A stretch of 64,000 nt of DNA from Antitrichia curtipendula (lineage: Eukaryota > Streptophyta > Bryopsida > Hypnales > Leucodontaceae): NCBI GenBank assembly GCA_951230915.1, contig OX579640.1, forward strand, positions 19,302,981-19,366,980, given 5' to 3'. Under the pieces are notes generated by a model. The model had not been told where the DNA came from, searched no databases, and worked only from the letters and a program-made list of their open reading frames with translations. Both the position numbers and the translations under genes were made by a program. Positions 10,560 to 21,400 of the stretch are shown piece by piece. How positions within the stretch are numbered: position 1 is the stretch's first letter; each line of letters starts with the position of its first letter.

Positions 10560-13500
10560 CGCTTGTCATTGAGAAGTAGAATTGTTGCTAGCTCTTCTAA
10601 ACCTCAACTCATACGAAGAATTTGAAAGAATTAGTGTTGAGTTGTTGCTATTCTAAATCTCAACATGTAAGTTACCAGAATTCAATGAATGCTTCTACTT
10701 CCAAACCATTTGATTCTAACATTTCATAATGGTGATGGATACCAATCTTGTTTTTTTGTCATGCTCAATATTGAATCTTTATTCAAATCTAATTTTGAAC
10801 TTCATTAAAAGGATGGATCTAGGTCTAGGATAGTAGAAATACCCCAAACAAACAGTTGGTTTACTGGTTAACTTCAAAGCACTAGTAATTTGAAAGCTTT
10901 GTGCAAATGACTGTGACAATTCTCTCACTTTGAAGTGCTTCAGTTAAAAAAAAGGACTTTAAGCCTGTAATTCATCCATGTATAATTCATCCATGTATAG
11001 TTAGTACCATGTACATTTGAATAGTATGTTTTTGTTCAAAGTTTTTCATCAAATCCAAACATGTCAAAATGTATTAAGTATTTGCAAAGCATATGCACTC
11101 TAACAAGAATTGTAGGCAAACAAACATCATATCAACTCGTAAAATAAAATTTGAAACTGAAGGTTCAAACTCCACATTTTACTGAGCTGGGAAACCACAA
11201 GTTGAACACCTTTGAGGGGAGAAGCCTGTATACACAAGAGAGTAAGAGTATGGCCACATTTGGAGTTTGGTAACTCTGAACAAAGTTGAAAATGTTTGTT
11301 TTTTATGAAAACAAATTTCTTGACTAGGTTTTATAAAATGAAGTCATCACAAGTCGTCCACCTTTTGCACAAATTGCAAAGAATTAGGAGCGGTGTGCCT
11401 TGCATATGACCTAAAATCAAAATAATTAACGCTAACAATTCCTTGCCCATGGTCATCTGCAATGCTGACTGTACAATACAGTAATAAACACTCAATTGTC
11501 GATGCAGGGTTTCCCAATAGGTATGCAATCCTACATTTTGACTTTGCACCAAGTGCACTCCCAAGCATACTGGAGCATGATTGTTTCACTGGATGCGCAT
11601 GTAATTAATTCACAAACGAAATAAACTCATCACATTGTAGGTGATAATCAATTTTCATGTATAATGCAAAACCAACACATTCAAGAAAGTTTGAATTGAA
11701 AGAAAATCCGCACACAATATCATATTCCAATCCAAATCCATTTCCTTCCTATCAAAAATTTGTTGCTCCCAAATTACTTCAGAAATTTGCTGGCTCTTAC
11801 AAATTCGCTTTCACAAACTGCACTCACAATTTGCTCTCACAAATTCACTTTCACAACTTTCAAGAGTTGTTAGCATTGCAAGAGCCGACAAATCCATGTG
11901 TGTTGTGAAGGTGAATGCAAGGTTGCATGTTGACCATTGTAGGTTCTCGAGCAACAACAAAGGTGATTTTCAACACAGAGTATTAAGGTCGTATGTTCTT
12001 AAAGTGACCACTTAAGCCTACCTAACTCATCATTGACAGTAATAGATATTTGAAGCAACATGTCACTCATTCCTAGATAGAGGTTGCACTTGGAACATGG
12101 TCGCTTTTAGAATAGACTACCTTATATGCTTCTACATAATGGGGCCTCTTGGGGCCATGTATATACAATTGTTGTTACATGATGGAATCTATATTGTTGA
12201 TAGACTTTACTTTTCGATATTCTCGTTGGATCTCTTGGAATGGAATGGCGTGCATGTCCACTCCACTATTGATTGTCATGGTACAAAAGCAAACAATTGA
12301 TCAATTAAGTCAAACACACATAAGGTAAAGTCTATAGTGCAATTAAGCGTTTATTTTGAGTGACATCATTGACGAAGCATTACCCCCCATTGCGCTTTTT
12401 TGTATATTTTCTACACGTGGACATCTAACAGCTCAAATGGAGAACATGAATTAAAACAATCTAACCACATTGGTCATCATCAAGTTGATTAAGTTTGCCT
12501 GATTTGGGGCGCCAGAAATTGTGACCATCATCTACACAAAGCTCTGAAAGCTACAAAAGACCCAAAAGGACTCAATCCTTCAAAAAATTCCGCCAACATA
12601 ATAATTTTGACAAAAAATGTTGTGATAATAAAAATCATGCAGCCACTTTCAATATGCATTTCTGGTTTGGGCAAAGTTTGCAATGAACTGTATCAATATT
12701 AGTCAGGACTTTGCTGAAATTTAATAAATGACGACTTTAAAGTTATGCCATTTTCAAATTGACTATCAAAATTAGAAAGTTTTATTCCCTTTGGTTTCAA
12801 ATATTTATGTAGTTATTTTCTCATCAATATTTTAAATTTTGAGACTGTTAGATTGTATTTTTACATTTTTAAATGTGGACACCTCTTCTAAATTTCAAAC
12901 ATATTTCTTGGAAGGCAAAGAATTTCTTCTTGATTTAGAACATAAAATGGTAAATGTATTTTACATCAACAAAGAGCTTAATGAAATTCATTACAAAAAA
13001 ATGTAAAATAAAACAATATGACAACCATACCTATTTATGTACTTCAACCAAATTAACAAAATAAAAAGTCAAATTTAAATACAATAAAGAGAGATCTATT
13101 TAACAAAGTTTGGGCATTGTTCCCTCAACATTGTAATCTCTGTATGAAAAATTCTAAAACTTTTTTGAGAGGCATTTTGCTGGAGGAAAGAATTATGTAT
13201 GGATGTTTCCTATATATTTATGCAATTGAATTTGAAAAATCCTTCACCAATGTTTTTCAAACAATTATGATGTACTACCATGAATACTAAATGAATCAAT
13301 GCAACCAAAATGGAGTTTGTTTTTTTGAAACTCAAATTCGTTAGGATTGATAGGGATTGCAAAAAAGGGGAATTTTAATTATGCAGGACAAAGAATTTCA
13401 ATTAAAATGACAACCAAATTGAGTATAAATTTAAAGCTTTTTCATTCAAACAACCATACTATAAAAATCAATGGGCAAAGTCCAAACGTAGATATACCAA

Positions 13501-13930
13501 AGTTAGTATGCAACATATAACACACTACTATAGAATTTTGAAGAACAAATTAGTTGTGATTTGAAAGAAAATTTATGTCAATATGAGCCATGTCAAAAAC
13601 TCAATTTTGTGTGCCAAAAATTTGGAGAACTTTACATTTGTCAATTTTTTCTTAGAACTCCAACAAAGCTTTTTGTACCTTGGCATGTTGGTATACATTG
13701 TTGTACACAAAATTTGAAGTAAATTGATAGTTCTCAAATTTAAAGTATTTACAATTTGGCAACGCATGCAACTGATGTTGGTTCTCACAATATTAAATTT
13801 TTTTTTTTGAATGGAGAGCATGGAAATGCATTAGCCATTATAGAGAGAGTATAGGTTGCAACATGAACCATTGTTACATCTTAATGCCCTTGCATTTGAA
13901 AGATTAGTTAAATAGGACAATGCGTTCAAT
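10560..13930. repeat. Segment A, left part (paralogous with 38.9-45.1 and 46.4-50.9 kb)
   Basis: Collinear similarity with segment B starts near 10,870 (B 46,388) and with segment C near 10,560 (C about 38,930). It runs to 13,930, where A is interrupted by a 7.5-kb insertion; similarity to B resumes at 21,481. Shared landmarks are GAGCTGGGAAA (11,191), CCATGGTCATCTGCAATGCTGACTGT (about 11,449), and ACATGAACCATTGTTACATC (13,861). No open frame is conserved across the three copies, so this is duplicated non-coding DNA. Confidence 0.75.
11984..12124. mobile_element. TAAGGTAG-type MITE, 141-bp version in segment A
   Basis: The ends TAAGGTCGTATGTTCTTAAA and TTTTAGAATAGACTACCTTA form an imperfect inverted repeat. 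The same 141-bp element sits at the equivalent place in segment B (48,592-48,732), so it was present before the duplication. Its ends match the two 415-bp elements at 35,564 and 39,063. Confidence 0.6.
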
Positions 13931-14027
13931 GACAATGCGTTGCTAATAATGACATTAACATGCTTTAATAATGATATTTGGTTGTCATTTTAATTTGGTT
14001 GTCATTTTCATTGAACGCATTGTCATG
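13917..14027. repeat. Imperfect hairpin at the left edge of the 7.5-kb insertion
   Basis: ACAATGCGTTCAATGACAA-like sequence from 13,918 is complementary to TTCATTGAACGCATTGTC ending at 14,025, with GTTGTCATTT repeated between. The left part includes the tail of segment A and the apparent target duplication, so the foldback straddles the junction. It may have formed during or after insertion. Confidence 0.5.
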
Positions 14028-14450
14028 AAAAAATAATGAAAGAGAATGAAAATATGGATGAAATTGGATGAAAAAAATAGATGAAAAAAATCAAAAATAG
14101 ATGAAAGTAGATGAAAATATTGATGAAAATAGATAATCAATAGAATGAAAATTATGGATGAAAAAAATAGAAGAGGATGAAAGTACATGAAAAATGGATG
14201 AAAACATTTGAAAAATAGATGTAAGTAAATGAATAAAAAATGAAAAAGGATGAAACTACATGAAAAATTGGATGAAAATATTTGAAAAAGAGATGAAAGT
14301 AGGTGAATAAAAAATGAAAATGGATGAAAAAAGAATAAAGAGAGGAAGGAAAAATGGGGCAAAAGAAAAAACTTGGGAAAAAAATAAAAAACAAAAAAGG
14401 GGACAAATTAGAAAAATAAGTACAAAATATTCTAAAAATGGAAAAAATAA
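14028..14450 (+). repeat. GATGAAAA tandem array, left inverted arm
   Basis: Dozens of degenerate ATGAAAAA/GATGAAAG units. The reverse strand is an artificial Phe/Ile/Ser-rich frame, not a gene. It is the counterpart of the inverted array at 21,225-21,400. Confidence 0.75.
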
Positions 14451-15480
14451 AGACTAGCATCCATTCATTTCAAATCTTTGGTAGCAAGGGACCTAGGATC
14501 ATAGAAGTACATAATTATGCTAATGTAGAGAAATTTGGATTAGGATTTAAAATACATAATACATCAAATTTCAATTATATCTTTTACCGCAAAAATTTGC
14601 AAGAGTTCACATTGAAAGCCATTGTGTATGCATAAAAATAAGAATATACACTCCGAAACCAAAATATTCTTTTTTCAGATGGTTAGGGATTATTGTAAGA
14701 AAATAGGCACAATGTTAACACTTAAAGGATGGGCTAATCACCATGGTCGTTGGTTCCCTATGACCGTGAAGTGTAGAAATAGAATTTTCAAGTGGTTGAT
14801 CTAATTTAATAGCTAATACATATAGTTGACAGCACATTTCAATAGGGGGATTAAATAAAGACATTAGACAGATTTTGAGGGAATGAGTATCTATACTTCA
14901 AATAGTCAAAGCAAAGAGGATAAAAGATGAAAATAAAGCATGCACTTTGTCGTTTATCAACATGTTAAAGATGGTGGGCACTCTACAAATTTCATATGGC
15001 AATGCAAAAAACTAGATGAAAAACAACTCTTTTCCATTCTACAAATTGTTTCAAAGTCAATCGTTGGTTAAAAAACGGTCGGGATGTCCTTCAAAGATTA
15101 ATGAATGCAAAATACAAGCAAATGAGGAAGATGATGGAATCTTGACTCTAAAGCCATATGCATAATATGAATACACTGAAGATATATTAGCTTGTAATGT
15201 TATTGGTATAATTAAAATGCAAGTAATGATCCCTTTAATCTCACTACAACTTTATTGATGAGTACAATATACACCTAAATATAACTTCTTTTGTAGAAAA
15301 GCACCCTATTTTGAACTTTGAGAAAATTGATAATTAATTTCAATTTTGGCATAGCATAGATGTTTGCTTTTCATCCCTTATAAACAAGACATTGAAAGTT
15401 TGTATTTTATCCAATTGTTATTTAATTATATATATGGCAAAATGAATCATCTATTTGCAATTTTTTTGGAAAAATAAGTT
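14451..15480. other. AT-rich interior of the 7.5-kb insertion, no gene
   Basis: Only short frames. The one at 14,680-14,804 (MVRDYCKKIGTMLTLKGWAN...) is protein-like but only about 40 codons and has no paralogue in the window. Nothing else can be supported. Confidence 0.3.
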
Positions 15481-16215
15481 TCGAGAATTCCATGCTTCAA
15501 ACACTCCAAAGTGTCTCTCAAGGTAGAAAAAGATTTCTGAGGGTGACAAAGTATGCAACTTTTTTATGAAGAAAAGAAAAAAGAAAAAATTGAAATTATT
15601 TTCTTGAGAGTTCTATGCTTCAAATCCCCAAGAGGATCTCTCGAGGCTCAAAGAAGTTTCTAGGGGTGACAATGTATGAATAAAAAATTTGAAAAAGAAA
15701 AATTGAATAGTTTTTTTTTTATAAAGTTTTGAGAGACCCTTGAACACCCCAAAAGGGTCTCTCGGGGCCGAGAGAGGTTTCTAAGGGTGACAACCTATGC
15801 AAAAACTGAAAAAATGAAAAAATGAAAAAAAAAAAAAGTTGAATTTTTTTTTTGAGAGTTCCACTCTTTGAACACCCCGAAAGGGTCTCTCGGGGCCAAG
15901 AGAGGTTTCTAGGGGTGACAAGTGACAACCTATGCAAAAAAATAAAATAAAACCCATTAAAAAAAAAAAAAAAAATTTTGAAATAAGTTTTGATAGTTAC
16001 ACACCTCAAACATCCCAAAAGAATCTCTCGGGGTCGAGAGAGGTTTCTAGGGATGACAACCTATGCAAAAAAATAAAAATAAAAATAAAAATATATTGAA
16101 ATTTTATTTTATTTTTAATTTTAAAATAAGTTTTGAGAGTTATACACCTCAAACATCCCAAAAGTATCTCTCGGGGCCGAGAGAGGTTTCTAGAGGTGAA
16201 AACCTATGCTAAAAA
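15481..16215 (+). repeat. Palindrome array 2, six units of 123-148 bp
   Basis: Units begin near 15,483, 15,606, 15,729, 15,854, 15,987 and 16,135. Each unit has GAGAGTT, CTTCAAACACCCC, then the palindrome TCTCTCGGGGCCGAGAGAGG, then TTTCTAGGGGTGACAACCTA and TGCAAAAA. A variable poly-A/T linker separates units and accounts for the growing period. The palindrome is best preserved in units 3 and 6 (about 15,759 and 16,166) and degenerate in units 1 and 2. Array 4 (23.6-24.3 kb) has the same unit plan. Confidence 0.8.
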
Positions 16216-17175
16216 AGGATTTTTCTGGTACATCCCAATTTTTTGGGCACTTATTCAATTTTTTCTTTACTGAAAAAAGCATTATAGCAATATCTAGCTC
16301 TTTTTGCAGCATTGGACTCTCCTATAGTATTGTTTGCAGTGAATTTTTTCTAACAAGTGTCAAGAATTTACAAAAAACCTCAAATCCTTCACTAATTTGT
16401 AAATCAAATCTAAATTTGACATAGCAACTCAATTGTTTCACAAACTAAAAATAAAGCAATATTTTGTGTAAGAGCATGTTTCTTCTTAGCATAATTTAAA
16501 TTATGTAGGAAATTGCTTTTTCGTAATCACAGTAGAAAAAATTAGCATACAAATAGAATATATGTATGTAATATGTCCAAGACTTAGTCTACTTTACAAC
16601 AAAATGTCATAGCAAAGTATCTAATGTCAAAAGTAGAGAATATTGGTTTGAGTCATATAGTAGCTAATTGTCTTTAAACAAAAAATTCCTCCAAGAAGTT
16701 TGGGGCCTCACATGTGCCCATCCCAAAAACACAACACAAATGCATAGTTAGTGAGGATACACCATGTGTCTACAGCCCACAAACGCATGTTATAGCTTTT
16801 ACAAGAAAAAACCTTGAAACAAAACCATAACTACTAATTACTCAAACATTCAAAAACACCTCATCAAAAAAGCCCTGAAGGAACCTGTGTAGTGTTAGAT
16901 TGAAAGGACGCCATGATCGTAAAAAACACCCAATGCCTTCAACGTGTTAACAAGAAGCAAGAACGCCCCAGTTCCAAAAGCTTGAGAAAAAGCTTCAAAG
17001 ATGCACCATAGAGAAACTCCTCAATTCTAACCAGTACCGCATGAGAAAAATGACTGGGCAGTTTGAATGAAGCTTGGCAATCTTAAGTTTTAACGGTCTG
17101 CCAACTGCCGCAGGTAATATACCCGGCAGGGTCAGTCCTGAGACTTGTCATTCAGTCAGCAATTCATTTAAGCAA
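16216..17175. other. AT-rich spacer inside the insertion
   Basis: No gene. From about 16,900 to 17,170 the sequence is less AT-rich but has no frame I can assign. It leads into the short tandem repeat that follows. Confidence 0.3.
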
Positions 17176-17370
17176 GCCAGCTAATGCGTAAGGCATCAAG
17201 ACCTTATTTAATTCAGACCACACTTCCGCAAGCAAGTCATTAAGCCGGCTAGCTAATGAACAGGCATCAGGCCTTTATTTAATCCAGACCTCACTTAAGC
17301 TAAGCGGCCAGCTAATGAACAACGCATCAAGCCCTTATTTAATCCAGCCCTTACTTCAGTTAATTAGAGG
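17176..17370 (+). repeat. Tandem repeat, three units of about 61-70 bp
   Basis: Units start near 17,176, 17,246 and 17,307. Each has GGC(C/T)AGCTAATG, GGCATCA.G.CCTT and TTATTTAATCCAGA. The units are about 80% similar by eye. No coding frame runs through. Confidence 0.65.
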
Positions 17371-18409
17371 TGTCAGTATCAGTTGTAGTTAAATTTTTTT
17401 CTTAACAACCACTAATTTCATATGCAGAGTATCCATGTTAAGGTCATGTGTCTTAATTTTCCTTGAATTGCATGACTTCGTTTAATATAGCAAACTTGAT
17501 TACAAATCAGCATCCACCTTCATAACTCTGGTAAATGGAAAATGAGCATCTCATGTCAACATTTATATGTGTGCTTTAATTTGGAACAGATGTACCATGA
17601 GTTGTCAATTTAAATTAAGCAAAGATTTAGTGCTTCGCTAACTTCCATCATTATAAATACTCACATCACTGGAATGTAGAGAGTTTGTGAAGGCCAAAAG
17701 TTATTAGGCTACTACTAATTGCAAGGCATATAGTGAGTAGAAAATCATTTTAATTTCACAAAAGGAGTTTCCATGGTCATTTATTTAAATAAATGACATA
17801 CCAAAAAAAATCTGATTTCATCATGAAATCCATCAAACATATTTGTCATATAACTTATAAGAGAGACTATTTAGATAGTACTTTCTTAAACCTATATGTT
17901 GAAATTTGTGCATCTATAAGCAAATCATGGTAGATTTAGTCCTTTGTATAACTAGGATATTAGAATCTCAATCTTTATATTTACTACATAGCTATAAAGT
18001 TTCCTAGAATCTAGAGATCAAAGTCCATGCCTACTTCTTGTGTCAAAAGCTTGACGACGAATTCTAGAAAAAAATAAAAAATAAAAAATAAAAAATTGGG
18101 AATTTTTTTTTGAGAATTCTATGCTTCAAACAAACTAATTCTTAAACCATGGTAATAGGGTTGAAATCCAAAGAGCACACTAAATACCTCACAACTTGAA
18201 ACTTTAAGGCTCTCAAGCTCTCAGATTCATCCGCTCATGCTCTAAGCCTTACAAAATAGCACTTCCGTAATTGTGCAAGTATAGAATGTGAGTAAATTTT
18301 TGCTGAGATTAATCCCAAAGAGGCAGCAGTTGAATTAATTAATTTTGTTTTCATTGAAAAAAGAAAAGTTCTTTGAATGGACTAAGATATCGGGTTATTT
18401 TTGTTTAGG
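17371..18409. other. AT-rich spacer with an array-element terminus near 18,262
   Basis: No gene. At 18,114-18,262 a TGAGAATTCTATGCTTCAAAC block (the start of an array 2 unit) is followed by CTCTCAAGCTCTCAG and CTTACAAAATAGCACTTCC. This matches the order of features at the right end of the 23,356-25,038 insertion, so it is probably the right end of a related element that contained array 2. Confidence 0.4.
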
Positions 18410-19140
18410 TTTGGCCCCCTCAAAGGCCTCTCGACACTGAGAAGGGTTTCCAAGGGAAGACCTTAAGGAACTCTTTAAACTTTTTTCAAATCCTCTTGTT
18501 TTATTTTCCAATTTTAAAAAAAAAAAATTGTTCTAATTGTAGACATTGACTACAATAGTTGTATGGGGGAGGACCCTCTACGGGACCTCTCGGCACCGAT
18601 AGAGGTTTCCAAGGAAGGACCTTATGGAACTTTTCAAACTTTCTTCAAATCCTCTTGTTTTATTTTTTAATTTTAAGAAAATTAAGTTGTTCTAGTTGTA
18701 GACTTTGACCATAGCAGTTGTATGGGGGAGGACCCTCCATGGGGCTTCTCAGTACCGAGAGGGTTTTCCAAGTGAGGACTTTATGGAACCCTTAAAACTT
18801 TCTTCAAATCCTCTTGTTTTGTTTTTCAATTTAAAAATAAATAAATTGTTCTTATTGCAGACTTGGGCTACAATAGTTGTATAGGGGAAGACCCTCCATG
18901 GGGCCTCTTGGCACTGAGAGGGTTTTTTAAGGGCAGACCTTATGGAACTTTTAAATCTTTCTTCAAATCCTCTTGTTTTGTTTTCCAATTTTTGTTAGGC
19001 AGCTTGTTTTGATTGCGGACATTGACTGCAACAATTGCATGGGGGAAGACCTCTGAAGGGGCCTTTCAACACTAAGAGGGGTCCTAAAGGTGGCTTATTG
19101 AGCCTTGATACAAAATTTATTTTCATTTTGTTCACTTCAA
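18410..19140 (+). repeat. Palindrome array 3, five units of 158-159 bp
   Basis: Palindromic cores lie at about 18,427, 18,585, 18,744, 18,903 and 19,061, spaced 158, 159, 159 and 158 bp. The unit is a core such as CCTCTCGGCACCGATAGAGG followed by TTTCCAAGG, GACCTTATGGAAC, CTTTCTTCAAATCCTCTTGT, an AT linker, then TTGTAGACATTGACTACAAT and GTTGTATGGGGGA. Apart from the core, this unit differs from arrays 2 and 4. The minus-strand frame at 18,749-18,988 is only the translated repeat. Confidence 0.8.
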
Positions 19141-21224
19141 TGGTGGGTGGGTGGTTTGCACTATGACTTTAAATTTTTTATACCCCTAAATCTTCAAGAA
19201 CAACTTGTTGCCTCATGGTAGGTATAGTTGCAAGACCATAGTTTTAAGGATCCTCATGGTACCAAGAGAGGTCCCTCTATACTCAGCTTATGAGTTTATT
19301 TATTTTATAGGTTTAAAAATTTCCACAAGAGGTGTTTGTGAGATGACACAAAATCGGATTTAGTAGGCAGGTTGGCAGGAGGAGAAGATTGTACCGCAAG
19401 GCAGCTATGAGCACCAAGAATTTTTTCTCTTGGATCTCCTTGTGCAATTTTTGTATTTTTATTATAAATTTTTGAATGGACTGATTTTATTTACAAATGG
19501 TAGGTCATGTCAAATGGATCAAATTTTATAAGCTTAGCTTCACATAAGTTAAATTCATACTTGAAATTTTTGTTCTTATATTTGTAAAACTCTCTAAAAT
19601 TTTCTTCTATGTGTGGTGGTATTTCAAGTATGAATTATATGCCAAAAAATCCATTTAAAAGGCGGATTTACCATTGTTTCTTATAACTTGGTTGGATCTA
19701 ATTTGTTGTTTTGTTATCTGTGTAGGTAAGCTTAGGAATTGAGGAATTCCAAATATTTTCCATTTTTTGCAAATCTAGGATTTTTTTCAAGCCCTTCAAA
19801 ATCGTTTGAGCTACTCGTCTATGCAAAGGCTCTTTGTACAAGTTTGCCACCCTAAATCCTAAGCCAACTTCTAGTACCTTTTAATAGATCCTCAAATTCT
19901 ACAATTCATAAATGACTATGTTGTAGAGTCTGATGGTGAGACACAAGACATTGAAGACAACTTGACTTTAGCACATTCAAGTTAAAGTCCTTTCCTGTAT
20001 AATTTCTTATGCATGATATAAATACCATATTTGAAGTTTTTTTGTTGCATTTGTGTTAGATGTCATTGCATTTGTAGTCTTCACATCAGATTTTGTTTTT
20101 ATTAGAGATTTTTGGTTGGATCACCAAAAACACCACTTGAGTTATTGTAAGGAATATCGTTCAATTTTTCTAGCGTTCTAGCAAAATTACATTTCTAGTA
20201 TCCAATATTATAAGTACTAGGAGTACTATAAAGGACATGTTTACAATCAAATTAGACAATTTCAATAGAAATTTCTAATTCATCATATTTATTCTTTAAA
20301 ATCTATAGAAAATGACAAGAGAGTCATTCTCATTGTGACAAAAAATAGAACCAATATTTCTTGCAACAACCTACTTTCGTTATAATCATTATGTATTTTT
20401 TTCTAGTTGTATGACATATTCATCAATTACCACCTTTGAACTCCTAAGCTCCCTACCCTCTTTATCACAATTTCACCATGGTGTGATGTTGTGGTATAAA
20501 GGGCACAAATTTTTTTAAAAAGCAACATGTCCATAGTGAGGTTGTGGTCAATTGGACATGGAGTTCATTAGTTTAATGGTATTTATTGAATAAATATGCC
20601 ATTTGATGGAAAAAAATACATGTTGATTATCAAGAAGATGGTAAGATTGTACTAGATAATGACTTTTAATTTAGTTATTAAAGATAATCCAAGTGTTTAC
20701 GATTTCTTAGAGCTCAAAATAAAGGCCTAAATCAAAATACATGTTTTGATGTTAAATTTAGGATAAACCAACACCATGACAACTTCCTAGCTTGCCAATG
20801 ATTGGGCTTCATTGGATTTCTACTATCCAAATAGGATTCTTTGTCACTACGCACAATGCATTAGTCATTGGCATTGTTAATTTGTTATCAATTCATGGAA
20901 TTAAGGATTTTTTGTCCATTCTTCTTATACCAAGCACTTGTAAGGTAATTATGTACTTCTTGTGTGCATTTTTATTCTATTCTTATATCTATAATTGTGA
21001 AGCTTCTTGTAGAATTGTTATATTTAGTTCATTTGCATTAATATTTGCGGTCAACTTTTCTACTTTAGGGATGAAAATGAGTTTTACGACTATAGGTCTC
21101 TTGCAAATATTTGAATTTGAAACATGTAATTTGTAGGACGATTGTAATCCACAATTTAAATACACATTTTATACGGTTATAAACATTTGATTTATTTTTT
21201 CCACAAATCCCAAACCGTGTATTT
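19141..21224. other. AT-rich interior of the insertion, no gene
   Basis: An isolated palindrome-like CATGGTACCAAGAGAGGTCC lies at about 19,255. The 114-codon frame at 20,792-21,136 encodes a Leu/Ile/Phe-rich peptide typical of random AT-rich frames. No gene can be supported. Confidence 0.35.
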
Positions 21225-21400
21225 TTCATCCTATCTTTATTTATTTTTTTCATTTTATCTTCTTCCATTTTTTCATATAGCGTCATTCACTTTTTTCATT
21301 CAACATCATCCATTGTTTTCATCCAACATCATCCATTTTTTCATGTAGCATTCATTCAATTTTTCATCCAGATTTATCCTCTTTTTTCTTTTTTTGTTCT
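21225..21400 (-). repeat. GATGAAAA array, right inverted arm
   Basis: The plus strand reads repeated TTTTTCATCCAACATCATCC, the reverse complement of the 14,028-14,450 array. Together the two arms frame the interior of the 7.5-kb insertion. Confidence 0.7.

Noticed and set aside
14152..14460. Phe/Ile/Ser-rich minus-strand frames of 102 and 125 codons
   Set aside because: They are the reverse strand of the GATGAAA simple repeat.
15481..16215. CRISPR-like regular repeats
   Set aside because: The sequences between cores are themselves homologous repeats, the genome is eukaryotic (spliced genes), and no cas-like genes exist.
18749..18988. 79-codon minus-strand frame
   Set aside because: It is 1.5 units of palindrome array 3 translated.
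20792..21136. 114-codon hydrophobic frame
   Set aside because: Composition typical of AT-rich random frames; no paralogue, motif or splice context.
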